A DNA stretch of 6,646 nt from Muribaculaceae bacterium (GTDB taxonomy: Bacteria > Bacteroidota > Bacteroidia > Bacteroidales > Muribaculaceae), in assembly GCA_022511505.1 (NCBI GenBank), contig JAFLTK010000166.1:1-6646 (forward strand). Reading direction: 5' to 3'. A program made the translations under genes and the position numbers. Below, piece by piece: positions 1 to 5,689 of this stretch (within the stretch, counting starts at the first letter, position 1; each line of letters begins with the position of its first letter). The notes below the pieces were generated by a model. That model was not told where the DNA came from, did no database searches, and saw only the letters and a list, made by a program, of their open reading frames with translations.

Positions 1-2
1 GG

Positions 3-102
3 TGTTGTTTGTGTTGTTATTGTTGTTACTGTTGTTGATGTTGTTGATGTTATTGATGTTGTTGTTGATAAAACAGTAACAACAATAACGACAATAACAA
101 CA
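3..102. repeat. GTT/AAC-rich low-complexity tract forming a long imperfect inverted repeat
   Basis: The DNA beyond the rseP stop is almost entirely GTT, GAT and ATT triplets on the plus strand, followed by AAC/AAT triplets. Positions 3-33 pair with 72-102 at 28 of 31 positions, with mismatches at 15/90, 11/94 and 10/95. The inner 17 bp (17-33 with 72-88) are perfect, and the loop is 34-71. In the rseP transcript the structure begins about 8 nt after the stop codon. There is no run of U after the stem within the window, so it is not a canonical intrinsic terminator. It may protect or define the 3' end of the dxr-rseP mRNA, or it may be a dispersed repeat; both are inferences. Confidence 0.75.
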
Positions 103-110
103 GTAAAGAA

Positions 111-1475
111 TTATCTCAAGAACCTCAACAGGTCGTTACCGTTGGCATAGACGAGGAGGAGTATAAGGAACGCCATTCCGGCCATTTGGGCCACTTCGAG
201 GAACTTCTCGGAAGGCTGGCGGCGCGTGATGATTTCCCAAAGCAGGAAAAGAACGTGACCGCCGTCGAGAGCCGGGATGGGGATAATGTTCATGAAGGCG
301 AGGATGACCGAGAGGAAAGCGGTTATCTCCCAGAACGACAGCCAGTTCCAGCGGTCGGGGAACATCGAGCCGAGTGCGCCGAACCCGCCAAGGCTCTGGG
401 CGCCCTCCTTGGAGAATACAAGTCCGAGCGAACCGACATAGTTTCCGAGCGTGCGCGTGCCAATCTCCCAGCCCTTGGGGATGGAACTGAAAAAAGTGTA
501 GTGGTTGGAAACGGTAGGGTAGATGTCGGTAATAGGCTTGAGTTGGAAGCCGAGCTTGCCCCCCTCGGTGGGGGTGATGGGAAGGACCACGGTCTTGCCG
601 TCTCGCTCAACGGTGACGGTAGTTTCCTTGCCGGCCATCTGTTGCAAGGCGGCGGTTAACTCGGTGTAACCGGGGGTCGGTGTTTCGCCTATAGCCACGA
701 TGTGATCATTCTTTTGGAGGCCCGCCACCGCTGCCGGCTCGCCCTTGACAACGTCGGCAATGTAGACCGGGAGGCGATAGGCCAGAAAGCCCTTGCTATC
801 GTTAAGCTTGAGGATAAAATTCTTGGGGATAGCGATTTGGACGGTGTCTTTCTTGTTGCGCAGTACGGTCACAACGCTCGCCTCGGCCATCTTCAGCGGA
901 TAGTCACCCTTTGAGGCATCGAGTTTGACACCGTCGGCCATCAACGGGATGTCGCCGTTTTGGAAACCGACCTCGAGAGCGGCGTCGACAAACTCCATGC
1001 CCTCGGTGGCATTCTCCAGCGGGATATATTTTTCGCCCCAATACCAGGCGATGCCGGCATAGATAATGATGGCAAGGATAAAGTTGAACAACACGCCGCC
1101 AATCATGACCATCAGTCGCTGCCACGCGGGTTTGGAGCGGAACTCCCACTCCTTGGCGGGCAGTTTCATCTGCTCGCGATCCATCGACTCGTCGATCATA
1201 CCCGCAATCTTGACATAGCCGCCAAGGGGTATCCAGCCGATGCCATACTCCGTGTCGCGCCACGATGCCTTCGGGTTGCCGTCCTTATCCAGTTTCTGCT
1301 TGCCGGGCTTTGGCTTCCACTTGACAAGCGAAAACCACGGGTTGAAGAATAGGTAGAATTTCTCTACTTTTATCCCGAAAATTCTGGCCATAATATAGTG
1401 ACCAAACTCGTGGATGGTTACAAGCAGCGCCAAGGCTGCCATCAGTTGAAGTGCTTTTATCAGAAATGCTTCCAT
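111..1475 (-). CDS. rseP: RIP site-2 zinc metalloprotease RseP
   Basis: This is an inner-membrane protease of the M50B (site-2 protease) family, which cuts transmembrane segments of anti-sigma factors or leftover signal peptides. The zinc-binding HEFGH is at residues 22-26 in the first membrane helix (about 5-21 onward). The conserved GGYVKIAGM loop is at 85-93, a second hydrophobic helix at about 121-147, and the third-ligand motif N396-x-x-P-x-P-x-L-D404-G is followed by a last helix at about 428-446. A clear PDZ domain covers about 235-305, and the weaker segment at about 158-217 probably corresponds to the first PDZ domain. The length of 454 aa is normal for the family. The ATG at 1475 lies 7 nt after the dxr stop, so the two genes should be co-transcribed. 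No Shine-Dalgarno sequence is visible. The substrate in this organism cannot be told from the sequence. Confidence 0.96.
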   Translation of the reverse strand: MEAFLIKALQLMAALALLVTIHEFGHYIMARIFGIKVEKFYLFFNPWFSLVKWKPKPGKQKLDKDGNPKASWRDTEYGIGWIPLGGYVKIAGMIDESMDREQMKLPAKEWEFRSKPAWQRLMVMIGGVLFNFILAIIIYAGIAWYWGEKYIPLENATEGMEFVDAALEVGFQNGDIPLMADGVKLDASKGDYPLKMAEASVVTVLRNKKDTVQIAIPKNFILKLNDSKGFLAYRLPVYIADVVKGEPAAVAGLQKNDHIVAIGETPTPGYTELTAALQQMAGKETTVTVERDGKTVVLPITPTEGGKLGFQLKPITDIYPTVSNHYTFFSSIPKGWEIGTRTLGNYVGSLGLVFSKEGAQSLGGFGALGSMFPDRWNWLSFWEITAFLSVILAFMNIIPIPALDGGHVLFLLWEIITRRQPSEKFLEVAQMAGMAFLILLLVYANGNDLLRFLR

Positions 1476-1482
1476 TGTGGGG

Positions 1483-2646
1483 TCAATATTGGGTAATTAA
1501 CTCGGCGGCCACGGCACGCGCACGGTCGTTGGTCGCGACATAGTCGTCAAAAGTCGGGTTGTCAATCTTTTCGACGCGCTCGAGGGTGTCGACAATCAGC
1601 CGGTAGATGTCGGTGAAGCCTATGCGGCTGTGGAGGAACGCGTCGACGGCCACCTCATTGGCGGCGTTGATGACACAAGGAACCGTGCCACCCTCGTCGT
1701 TGGCAAGGCGGGCGAGGGTCAGGCAGGGGAAACGCTCGGTATCGGGCGCTTCAAAAGTCAGCGAGGCATAGTCGGCCAGCGACAGTCGGCGCTCGGCACC
1801 CGGCAATCGACACGCTTCGCCGAGGGCATAACTGATGGGCAGATGCATGTCGGGTACGCCAAGTTGGGCTTTGATTGCGCCGTCGGTAAACTCAACCATC
1901 GAGTGGACAATCGACTGGGGATGGACAACGGCCTCAATCTTCTCGGGTGTCATGTCAAAGAGCCAACGGGCCTCGATGATTTCAAAAGCCTTGTTCATCA
2001 TCGTGGCCGAGTCGACGGTGATTTTTGCACCCATGTTCCAGTTGGGGTGACGCAAGGCATCGGCCGGCGTTACGCGCGCAAGACGTGAGGCATCAAAAGT
2101 GCGAAACGGGCCGCCCGATGCGGTGATAATAAGGCGCGAAACCGTTGAAGGGTCTTCGCCGACGAGACACTGATAGATGGCCGAGTGCTCGCTGTCGACG
2201 GGGATAACACGCGAGACGCTCTGTTTCAACATGCGTTTGACAAGGCCGCCCGCAACAACAAGCGTTTCCTTGTTGGCCAGCGCAATATCCTTGCCGGCGA
2301 CCACAGCGTGGAGAGTGGGCTCAAGCCCGCTGTAGCCCACGGTGGCCGTGACAACCGTGTCGATGTCGTCGCGCTCCATAGCCTCGATAATGGCACGGCG
2401 CCCGGACGCAACCTCGATGCCGGTGTCGGCAAGCCCTTGTTGCAGAGCCTGATAGCGGCGCTCGTCGGCAACGATGGCAAGCGCCGGTTGATGGCGCAAC
2501 GCCTGCTCGACAAGCAACTCAACGTTGCTGCCCGCAATCAGCACCCGGGCCTCCATCCGGTCGCTATTTGTAGATATAATGTCAAGCGTCTGGGTCCCAA
2601 TCGAACCGGTGCTACCCAGAACCGCTATCTGTTTCTTTTTACTCAC
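1483..2646 (-). CDS. dxr: 1-deoxy-D-xylulose 5-phosphate reductoisomerase (Dxr/IspC)
   Basis: The enzyme converts 1-deoxy-D-xylulose 5-phosphate to 2-C-methyl-D-erythritol 4-phosphate with NADPH, the first committed step of the MEP isoprenoid pathway, in the cytoplasm. Counting from the chosen start, the NADPH-binding GSTGSIG is at 11-17 and NKE at 125-127. The metal ligands are D151, E153 and E222. SGGPFR starts at 177, and the substrate contacts H200, W203 and K219 lie in the HPNWNMG...NKAFE segment. I chose the GTG at 2644-2646, giving 387 aa, because it directly precedes KKKQIAVLGSTGSIG as in other family members. The frame is open back to a GTG at 2691, but that start would sit only 8-10 nt from the predicted transcription start and adds 15 residues unlike the family. 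No in-frame ATG lies between. The gene leads a two-gene unit with rseP. Confidence 0.96.
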   Translation of the reverse strand: MSKKKQIAVLGSTGSIGTQTLDIISTNSDRMEARVLIAGSNVELLVEQALRHQPALAIVADERRYQALQQGLADTGIEVASGRRAIIEAMERDDIDTVVTATVGYSGLEPTLHAVVAGKDIALANKETLVVAGGLVKRMLKQSVSRVIPVDSEHSAIYQCLVGEDPSTVSRLIITASGGPFRTFDASRLARVTPADALRHPNWNMGAKITVDSATMMNKAFEIIEARWLFDMTPEKIEAVVHPQSIVHSMVEFTDGAIKAQLGVPDMHLPISYALGEACRLPGAERRLSLADYASLTFEAPDTERFPCLTLARLANDEGGTVPCVINAANEVAVDAFLHSRIGFTDIYRLIVDTLERVEKIDNPTFDDYVATNDRARAVAAELITQY

Positions 2647-2672
2647 TATTATGTCTTGATTACGACTCGTGC

Positions 2673-2685
2673 TGCCTAAAAGGCA
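2673..2685 (-). other. small hairpin in the dxr leader
   Basis: TGCCT and AGGCA form a perfect 5-bp stem with a 3-nt loop, placed between the predicted dxr transcription start and the GTG start at 2646. It is too small to suggest a riboswitch. It would merely fold part of the leader, and it may be chance. Confidence 0.3.
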
Positions 2686-2705
2686 ACGCACAATATTTCA
2701 GTTTG

Positions 2706-2737
2706 CAAAATTAACAAAAAATCATCCCCCTTCCAAA
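2706..2737 (-). promoter_or_regulatory. Bacteroidetes primary-sigma promoter for dxr-rseP
   Basis: Read on the minus strand, TTTG (plus 2734-2737) is followed after exactly 20 nt by TAATTTTG (plus 2706-2713). This matches the Bacteroidetes primary-sigma consensus of a -33 TTTG (or TTG) element and a -7 TAnnTTTG element spaced by about 19-21 nt. The transcription start should fall near 2698-2701, giving dxr a leader of roughly 52-55 nt if translation starts at the GTG at 2646. No E. coli-type -35/-10 pair competes with it. Confidence 0.75.
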
Positions 2738-2780
2738 TTTTTCCAAAAACCATCTTTACCGAGAATAGAGATAAATATTC

Positions 2781-2802
2781 ACCCGGAAACACCCTTCGGG
2801 GT
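2781..2802 (-). terminator. weak terminator-like hairpin downstream of ruvC
   Basis: Plus-strand ACCCGGAA (2781-2788) pairs with TTCGGGGT (2795-2802) at seven of eight positions around a 6-nt loop. In the ruvC transcript the stem starts 26 nt after the stop codon, and AU-rich RNA without a continuous U-run follows. It is placed where block 2 should end, just before the dxr promoter. The missing U-tract makes intrinsic termination doubtful. Confidence 0.3.
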
Positions 2803-2828
2803 TCATATACTCGCGCAGTTGCAAATTG

Positions 2829-3422
2829 TCACGAGAGGCCTTTGACGCGGTCGGGGTTGCGGGCGATGAAGTCTTTCCACGAGGACGCTCCGTGGCCGGG
2901 AGCGGCGACGGGGCGCGAGGATTCGTAATAGTGACAGAGGGCGGCGGCGAGTGCATCGGTAGCGTCCAGCTCGGGAAGAAGTTTGTCGGGGTCAAGGGCG
3001 AGGATGCGGATTAGCATCTGTCGCACTTGCTCCTTGGAGGCTGCGCCGTTGCCGGTGATGGCCATTTTTATTTTGCGTGGTTCGTATTCACAGATAGGAA
3101 TGTCGCGGGAGATGGCGGCGGCCATTGCAACCCCCTGAGCTCGACCGAGTTTGAGCATCGACTGGACGTTTTTGCCGAAGAAAGGAGCCTCGATGGCCAT
3201 CTCGTCGGGCAGGTATTGCTCGACGAGTGAGCGGACGCGCTCAAAAATGCGCCCCAGGCGAAGGTAGTGAGACTCGAATTTGCTGAGGTGGATGACGCCG
3301 AGCGCAATCATGACGGGCTTGCGTTCCTTGACGCCGATGACGCCATAGCCCATGACGTTGGTGCCCGGGTCGATGCCGATGATGACGCGCTCATAGTCGC
3401 GCAGAGGGTGGGTCGGGGTCAT
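2829..3422 (-). CDS. ruvC: crossover junction endodeoxyribonuclease RuvC
   Basis: RuvC resolves Holliday junctions as a dimer together with the RuvAB branch-migration motor, completing recombinational repair. The four acidic residues of the RNase H-like active site are present: D18 in IGIDPG, E78 in MAIEAPF, and D153 and D156 in ELDATDALAAALCH. The length is 197 aa. About eleven extra residues precede the first catalytic aspartate compared with E. coli RuvC, where it is D7. The start ATG at 3422 overlaps the stop of the DUF4286 gene as ATGA (3419-3422), which argues for translational coupling and supports this start. No ruvA or ruvB lies in the window. The frame stays open for 50 codons after the TGA stop (see findings), but the protein is complete as called. 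Confidence 0.95.
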   Translation of the reverse strand: MTPTHPLRDYERVIIGIDPGTNVMGYGVIGVKERKPVMIALGVIHLSKFESHYLRLGRIFERVRSLVEQYLPDEMAIEAPFFGKNVQSMLKLGRAQGVAMAAAISRDIPICEYEPRKIKMAITGNGAASKEQVRQMLIRILALDPDKLLPELDATDALAAALCHYYESSRPVAAPGHGASSWKDFIARNPDRVKGLS

Positions 3423-3724
3423 AGGGGGAGCGGGGCGAGGTTGGTGCGGAAAAACACAACGCGGTCGGGGTGGGCGTTGGCCAGACCGAGGAGCATCGGG
3501 GCGCCGACGCTGTCGAGCCAGCGGTCGGCGGCGTCAAGGTCAGGGGCGGTCAGGTGGAGGGCAAAGGAGGCGGTTCCGGGTTGAACCTCGGTCTCGATAG
3601 CGGCGAGTAGGGGTGAGTGGAACACCCCCGAGGCGATGGCCGCGGGGATGTATTCGCTACGGAGCCACGAGAGTAACTTGTCACGCAACTCGCTCGTAAC
3701 GTGGAAACTATAGTTAACAATCAT
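3419..3724 (-). CDS. DUF4286 family protein
   Basis: This 101-aa protein starts MIVNYSFHVTSELRDKLLSW and contains the SEYIPAAIASGVFHSP stretch typical of DUF4286, a small family found mainly in Bacteroidetes. It has no signal peptide or membrane segment, so it should be cytoplasmic. The alternation of strands and helices suggests a small alpha/beta fold of the ferredoxin-like kind, which is an inference. The function is unknown. The gene overlaps ruvC by 4 nt as ATGA and starts 6 nt after the GYF_2/CD225 gene. A DUF4286 gene directly before ruvC is, from memory, a recurring arrangement in this phylum and could point to a link with DNA repair or may be simple co-expression. Confidence 0.85.
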   Translation of the reverse strand: MIVNYSFHVTSELRDKLLSWLRSEYIPAAIASGVFHSPLLAAIETEVQPGTASFALHLTAPDLDAADRWLDSVGAPMLLGLANAHPDRVVFFRTNLAPLPL

Positions 3725-3730
3725 CAGATA

Positions 3731-4210
3731 TCAATACAAATCGCCAAAGGCTGCAAATCCGACAAAGATAATGTATAGCAGAGATAGCAAAACGTTGATG
3801 CCGCCCAAAATGGCACTAACGATGGTCCACGTCTTGGCCTTTGAAGATGCCTGAACGGCCTCGTCATAGCGGCCGCTGTAGTAAAGGTCGTTGACCTTGG
3901 ATGCGTAGACAATGCCGACGATTCCAAAGGGGAGGCAACAGAAGATTGTGGCGAGAATCGAGGCGACAAGCCAGTTGGACGGGCACGGCTGTGACGGTTT
4001 CTGATAACCGCCGGGAGCGGTCGAAGGCGGCGGGGGGACGGCGGGGCCGCAGAACAGTGTATCAACGAGATAGGGGACGTCGCCGGCGCGAGTCCATCCG
4101 GTCATGGTTTCATTCCAGACCATGGTGTTGGGGTTGATGCCGCGTTCGCGCAGTTGTTCGATGTCAAATGGGCCTTGATGGGTGCCGTTGACGGCGATAT
4201 AAAATTTCAT
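3731..4210 (-). CDS. GYF_2 (DUF4339) and CD225/dispanin two-domain membrane protein
   Basis: This 159-aa protein begins with a GYF_2/DUF4339 domain (about 2-53), seen as FYIAVNGTHQGPF, then MVWNETMTGW with the conserved tryptophans W32 and W39, then the A42-G-D-V-P-Y stretch. A proline-rich linker (59-77) leads to a CD225/dispanin-like domain. This has a membrane segment at about 80-103 with paired cysteines C91 and C92, the loop KVNDLYYSGRYDEAVQASSK (105-124), and a second membrane segment at about 128-155. There is no signal peptide, so the GYF_2 domain should face the cytoplasm. Bacterial GYF_2 domains are thought to bind proline-rich or partner proteins, but no function is established for this architecture. 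The ATG at 4210 is the natural start. It opens a block with DUF4286 and ruvC, 6 nt upstream of the former. Confidence 0.85.
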   Translation of the reverse strand: MKFYIAVNGTHQGPFDIEQLRERGINPNTMVWNETMTGWTRAGDVPYLVDTLFCGPAVPPPPSTAPGGYQKPSQPCPSNWLVASILATIFCCLPFGIVGIVYASKVNDLYYSGRYDEAVQASSKAKTWTIVSAILGGINVLLSLLYIIFVGFAAFGDLY

Positions 4211-4225
4211 TGCAGAGTTTTTTTA

Positions 4226-4251
4226 TTCAACTCTCGCAGGCGAGAGTTGAA
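4226..4251. repeat. perfect 12-bp inverted repeat upstream of the GYF_2/CD225 gene
   Basis: TTCAACTCTCGC (4226-4237) and its exact reverse complement (4240-4251) are separated by only AG. A run of seven T lies at 4218-4224 on the plus strand, on the side that is 3' of the hairpin only in minus-strand RNA, where it reads as A7. It therefore lacks the U-tract of an intrinsic terminator in either direction. The stem ends about 15 nt before the start codon at 4210, so it would sit in the leader of that mRNA if the gene is transcribed from upstream. It could equally be an operator-like palindrome or part of a dispersed repeat. Confidence 0.8.
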
Positions 4252-4278
4252 GTTTAGAGTTTAAAGTTTAGAGTTTAT
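4251..4278. repeat. four tandem copies of the heptamer AGTTTAR
   Basis: Four contiguous 7-bp units start at 4251, 4258, 4265 and 4272 and read AGTTTAG, AGTTTAA, AGTTTAG and AGTTTAT. They directly abut the 12-bp inverted repeat. Two more units (AGTTTAA at 4308 and AGTTTAG at 4315) lie across the other hairpin, and the last one contains the stop codon of the glycosyltransferase gene. The role is unknown. Confidence 0.8.
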
Positions 4279-4281
4279 TTA

Positions 4282-4308
4282 TTCCATTTCCGTTTCGCAC
4301 AAATGGAA
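4282..4308. repeat. 8-bp hairpin between heptamer groups
   Basis: TTCCATTT (4282-4289) and AAATGGAA (4301-4308) form a perfect 8-bp stem with an 11-nt loop. In the glycosyltransferase transcript it begins 9 nt after the stop codon and is followed by TAAATAAACTC, so it lacks a U-tract. It may stabilise the 3' end of block 1 mRNA, or may only be part of the composite intergenic repeat. Confidence 0.55.
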
Positions 4309-4321
4309 GTTTAAAGTTTAG
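4308..4321. repeat. two AGTTTAR heptamers overlapping the glycosyltransferase stop
   Basis: AGTTTAA (4308-4314) and AGTTTAG (4315-4321) repeat the unit found four times at 4251-4278. The TAA stop of the glycosyltransferase (4318-4320 on the plus strand) is built from the second unit, so the repeat has reached into the end of the gene. Confidence 0.7.
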
Positions 4322-5088
4322 TTATGGTTGAAAGTTTTCTTTTCGAGGCGCAAGCGCTTGATGAAGCGGGGAACGAAGCGGAGGTGATTGCCGATTGCGC
4401 GCGCCGTGCCATAGTGGCTCGCCATGATGCGGAATCGCTCGACGAGTGAGCGTCGGCGATTGGTGGTGGTCAGTCCTGTGGCGAGATAGTCGATGATGGT
4501 AGCGTCGACATATCGGTTCAACCGCGAGCGCTCGAGAATCTTTATACACCAGTCATAATCGGCTGAGAATCTGAATGATGTATCAAACAGCGGAGCAAGC
4601 GCGCGACGGGCAACAAATGCTTGGTGGCACACGACCATGCCGTCGGCAAAACTGTCGGCGTTGAGCACCTCCGGGGCAATCAGGTGGCGTTCGGCCAAGA
4701 AACATCCTGATGCGTCGACAATCGCCGTCTGTCCGTAGATGACGTCGGGTTGGCGGCCATCCTCGGTAGCGGCCGCTTTGAGCCGGGCGAGAGTGTCGGG
4801 GGCATGAAAGGCGTCGCCGGCGTTGAGGAAGATGACGTAGGTGCCGGTTGCCATCGCGAGGCCCTTGTTCATTGCGTCATAGAGGCCGCGGTCGGGCTCG
4901 GAGAGGATGTGGAGGTCGTCGATACCACTTTTCCGCGCGAGGTCGACGGTATCGTCGGTCGAGGCACCGTCGATAACGATGTATTCGAAATCGCGACACT
5001 CCTGGGCGGCAACGCTCTTGATGGTTGTCGGTAGCGTTGTCGCGGCGTTGCGTGTGACGGTTATTATCGAAAACAGTTTCTCTTTCAT
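4318..5088 (-). CDS. family 2 glycosyltransferase, WfgS-like
   Basis: This 256-aa GT-A fold enzyme should transfer a sugar from a nucleotide-sugar donor to a growing surface polysaccharide, lipid or protein acceptor at the cytoplasmic face of the membrane. The nucleotide-binding half shows SIITVTRNAATTLPTTIKSV from residue 7, VIDGASTDDT at 38-47, and EPDRGLYDAMNKG at 64-76, typical of the WfgS-like subgroup. NAGD (89-92) stands at the metal-binding DxD position. The acceptor half has CHQ (154-156) and FSADYDW (174-180), where an acidic residue probably acts as catalytic base. There is no membrane segment. The basic C-terminus (RFIKRLRLEKK) may touch the membrane. The start ATG at 5088 overlaps the engB stop as ATGA. 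Donor and acceptor cannot be predicted. No other glycan gene is in the window, so it is an orphan here. Confidence 0.9.
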   Translation of the reverse strand: MKEKLFSIITVTRNAATTLPTTIKSVAAQECRDFEYIVIDGASTDDTVDLARKSGIDDLHILSEPDRGLYDAMNKGLAMATGTYVIFLNAGDAFHAPDTLARLKAAATEDGRQPDVIYGQTAIVDASGCFLAERHLIAPEVLNADSFADGMVVCHQAFVARRALAPLFDTSFRFSADYDWCIKILERSRLNRYVDATIIDYLATGLTTTNRRRSLVERFRIMASHYGTARAIGNHLRFVPRFIKRLRLEKKTFNHN

Positions 5089-5687
5089 CCGAGCGGAAGT
5101 CGGTTAAGTTGGTCGATGTAGTCGAGAATCTCCTCGCGTCCCTGGCCGGTCTCGCTCGAGGTGGTGAACACCGGGGGAAGTTCCTCCCACTGTTCGAGCA
5201 GTTTCTCGAGATAGCGTGCAACTTTCTGCTTGCCGGCAACGGGTCCTTGCTTGTCCATCTTGGTGAACACGATGCTAAAGGGTATCTCGTTTTCGCCGAG
5301 CCACTGCATAAACTCAAGGTCGATGCGCTGAGGCTCGTGACGCGAGTCGATGAGCAGGAAAAGGTTGGTCATCTGGGGACGGCGAAGAATGTAGTCCTTA
5401 ATCATCGCCTCAAGGCGCTCGCGCGAGGCCTTGTCGCGACGGGCATAGCCATAGCCGGGCAGGTCGACGATAAACCACGAGTCGTTGACGAGGAAGTGGT
5501 TGATTAGCATCGTCTTACCCGGAGTGGACGACGTCTTGGCAAGCCCGGGGCGCCCTGTCAGCGAGTTGATGAGCGACGACTTGCCAACGTTGGAACGGCC
5601 AATAAAAGCATACTCGTGTCGACAGCCGCCGGGGCAGCTGTCGACCGAGGGGTTTGATATTTCAAAACGGGCAGAATTGATAATCAT
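5085..5687 (-). CDS. engB: ribosome biogenesis GTP-binding protein EngB (YihA/YsxC)
   Basis: EngB is a small TRAFAC GTPase of the cytoplasm, needed for late assembly of the 50S ribosomal subunit. All five G motifs are visible in the 200-aa product: G1 GRSNVGKSS (30-38), G2 TPGKT (55-59), G3 DLPGYG (75-80), G4 TKMD (142-145) and G5 TSS (176-178). The family signature LLIDSRHEP is at 111-119. The length is normal for the family. The ATG at 5687 lies 2 nt after the stop of the OmpA-like gene, and its own TGA overlaps the start of the glycosyltransferase gene by 4 nt, so all three genes probably share a transcript. No SD-like sequence precedes the start. Confidence 0.96.
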   Translation of the reverse strand: MIINSARFEISNPSVDSCPGGCRHEYAFIGRSNVGKSSLINSLTGRPGLAKTSSTPGKTMLINHFLVNDSWFIVDLPGYGYARRDKASRERLEAMIKDYILRRPQMTNLFLLIDSRHEPQRIDLEFMQWLGENEIPFSIVFTKMDKQGPVAGKQKVARYLEKLLEQWEELPPVFTTSSETGQGREEILDYIDQLNRLPLG

Positions 5688-5689
5688 GT

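Noticed and set aside
1..110. CRISPR array or microsatellite-coded protein in the GTT tract
   Set aside because: There are no repeats of fixed 24-40 nt length with unique spacers, and no start-to-stop frame of useful length; the pattern is a low-complexity inverted repeat.
1630..2088. Long plus-strand open frame opposite dxr
   Set aside because: It lies antisense to a well-supported enzyme gene and its translation shows no recognisable motif or family. Openness comes from codon bias on the opposite strand. The same applies to 186-659, 960-1352, 2185-2679, 3267-3584, 5109-5507 and 5717-6205.
2829..3422. RuvC truncated or frameshifted because its frame continues past the stop
   Set aside because: The protein already has all four catalytic acidic residues and a normal length of 197 aa, so the downstream open frame is not needed for function.
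3724..4065. Out-of-frame minus-strand open frame within the GYF_2/CD225 gene
   Set aside because: The overlapping frame encodes recognisable GYF_2 and CD225 domains; this one is low-complexity arginine, serine and proline without any motif.
4226..4251. Intrinsic terminator at the perfect 12-bp palindrome
   Set aside because: No U-tract follows the stem on either strand. The T7 run lies on the wrong side and reads as A7 in minus-strand RNA.
4877..5317. Minus-strand open frame spanning the engB-GT2 junction
   Set aside because: It is out of frame with both genes, both of which have intact diagnostic motifs across this region, and its arginine- and serine-rich translation resembles no family.
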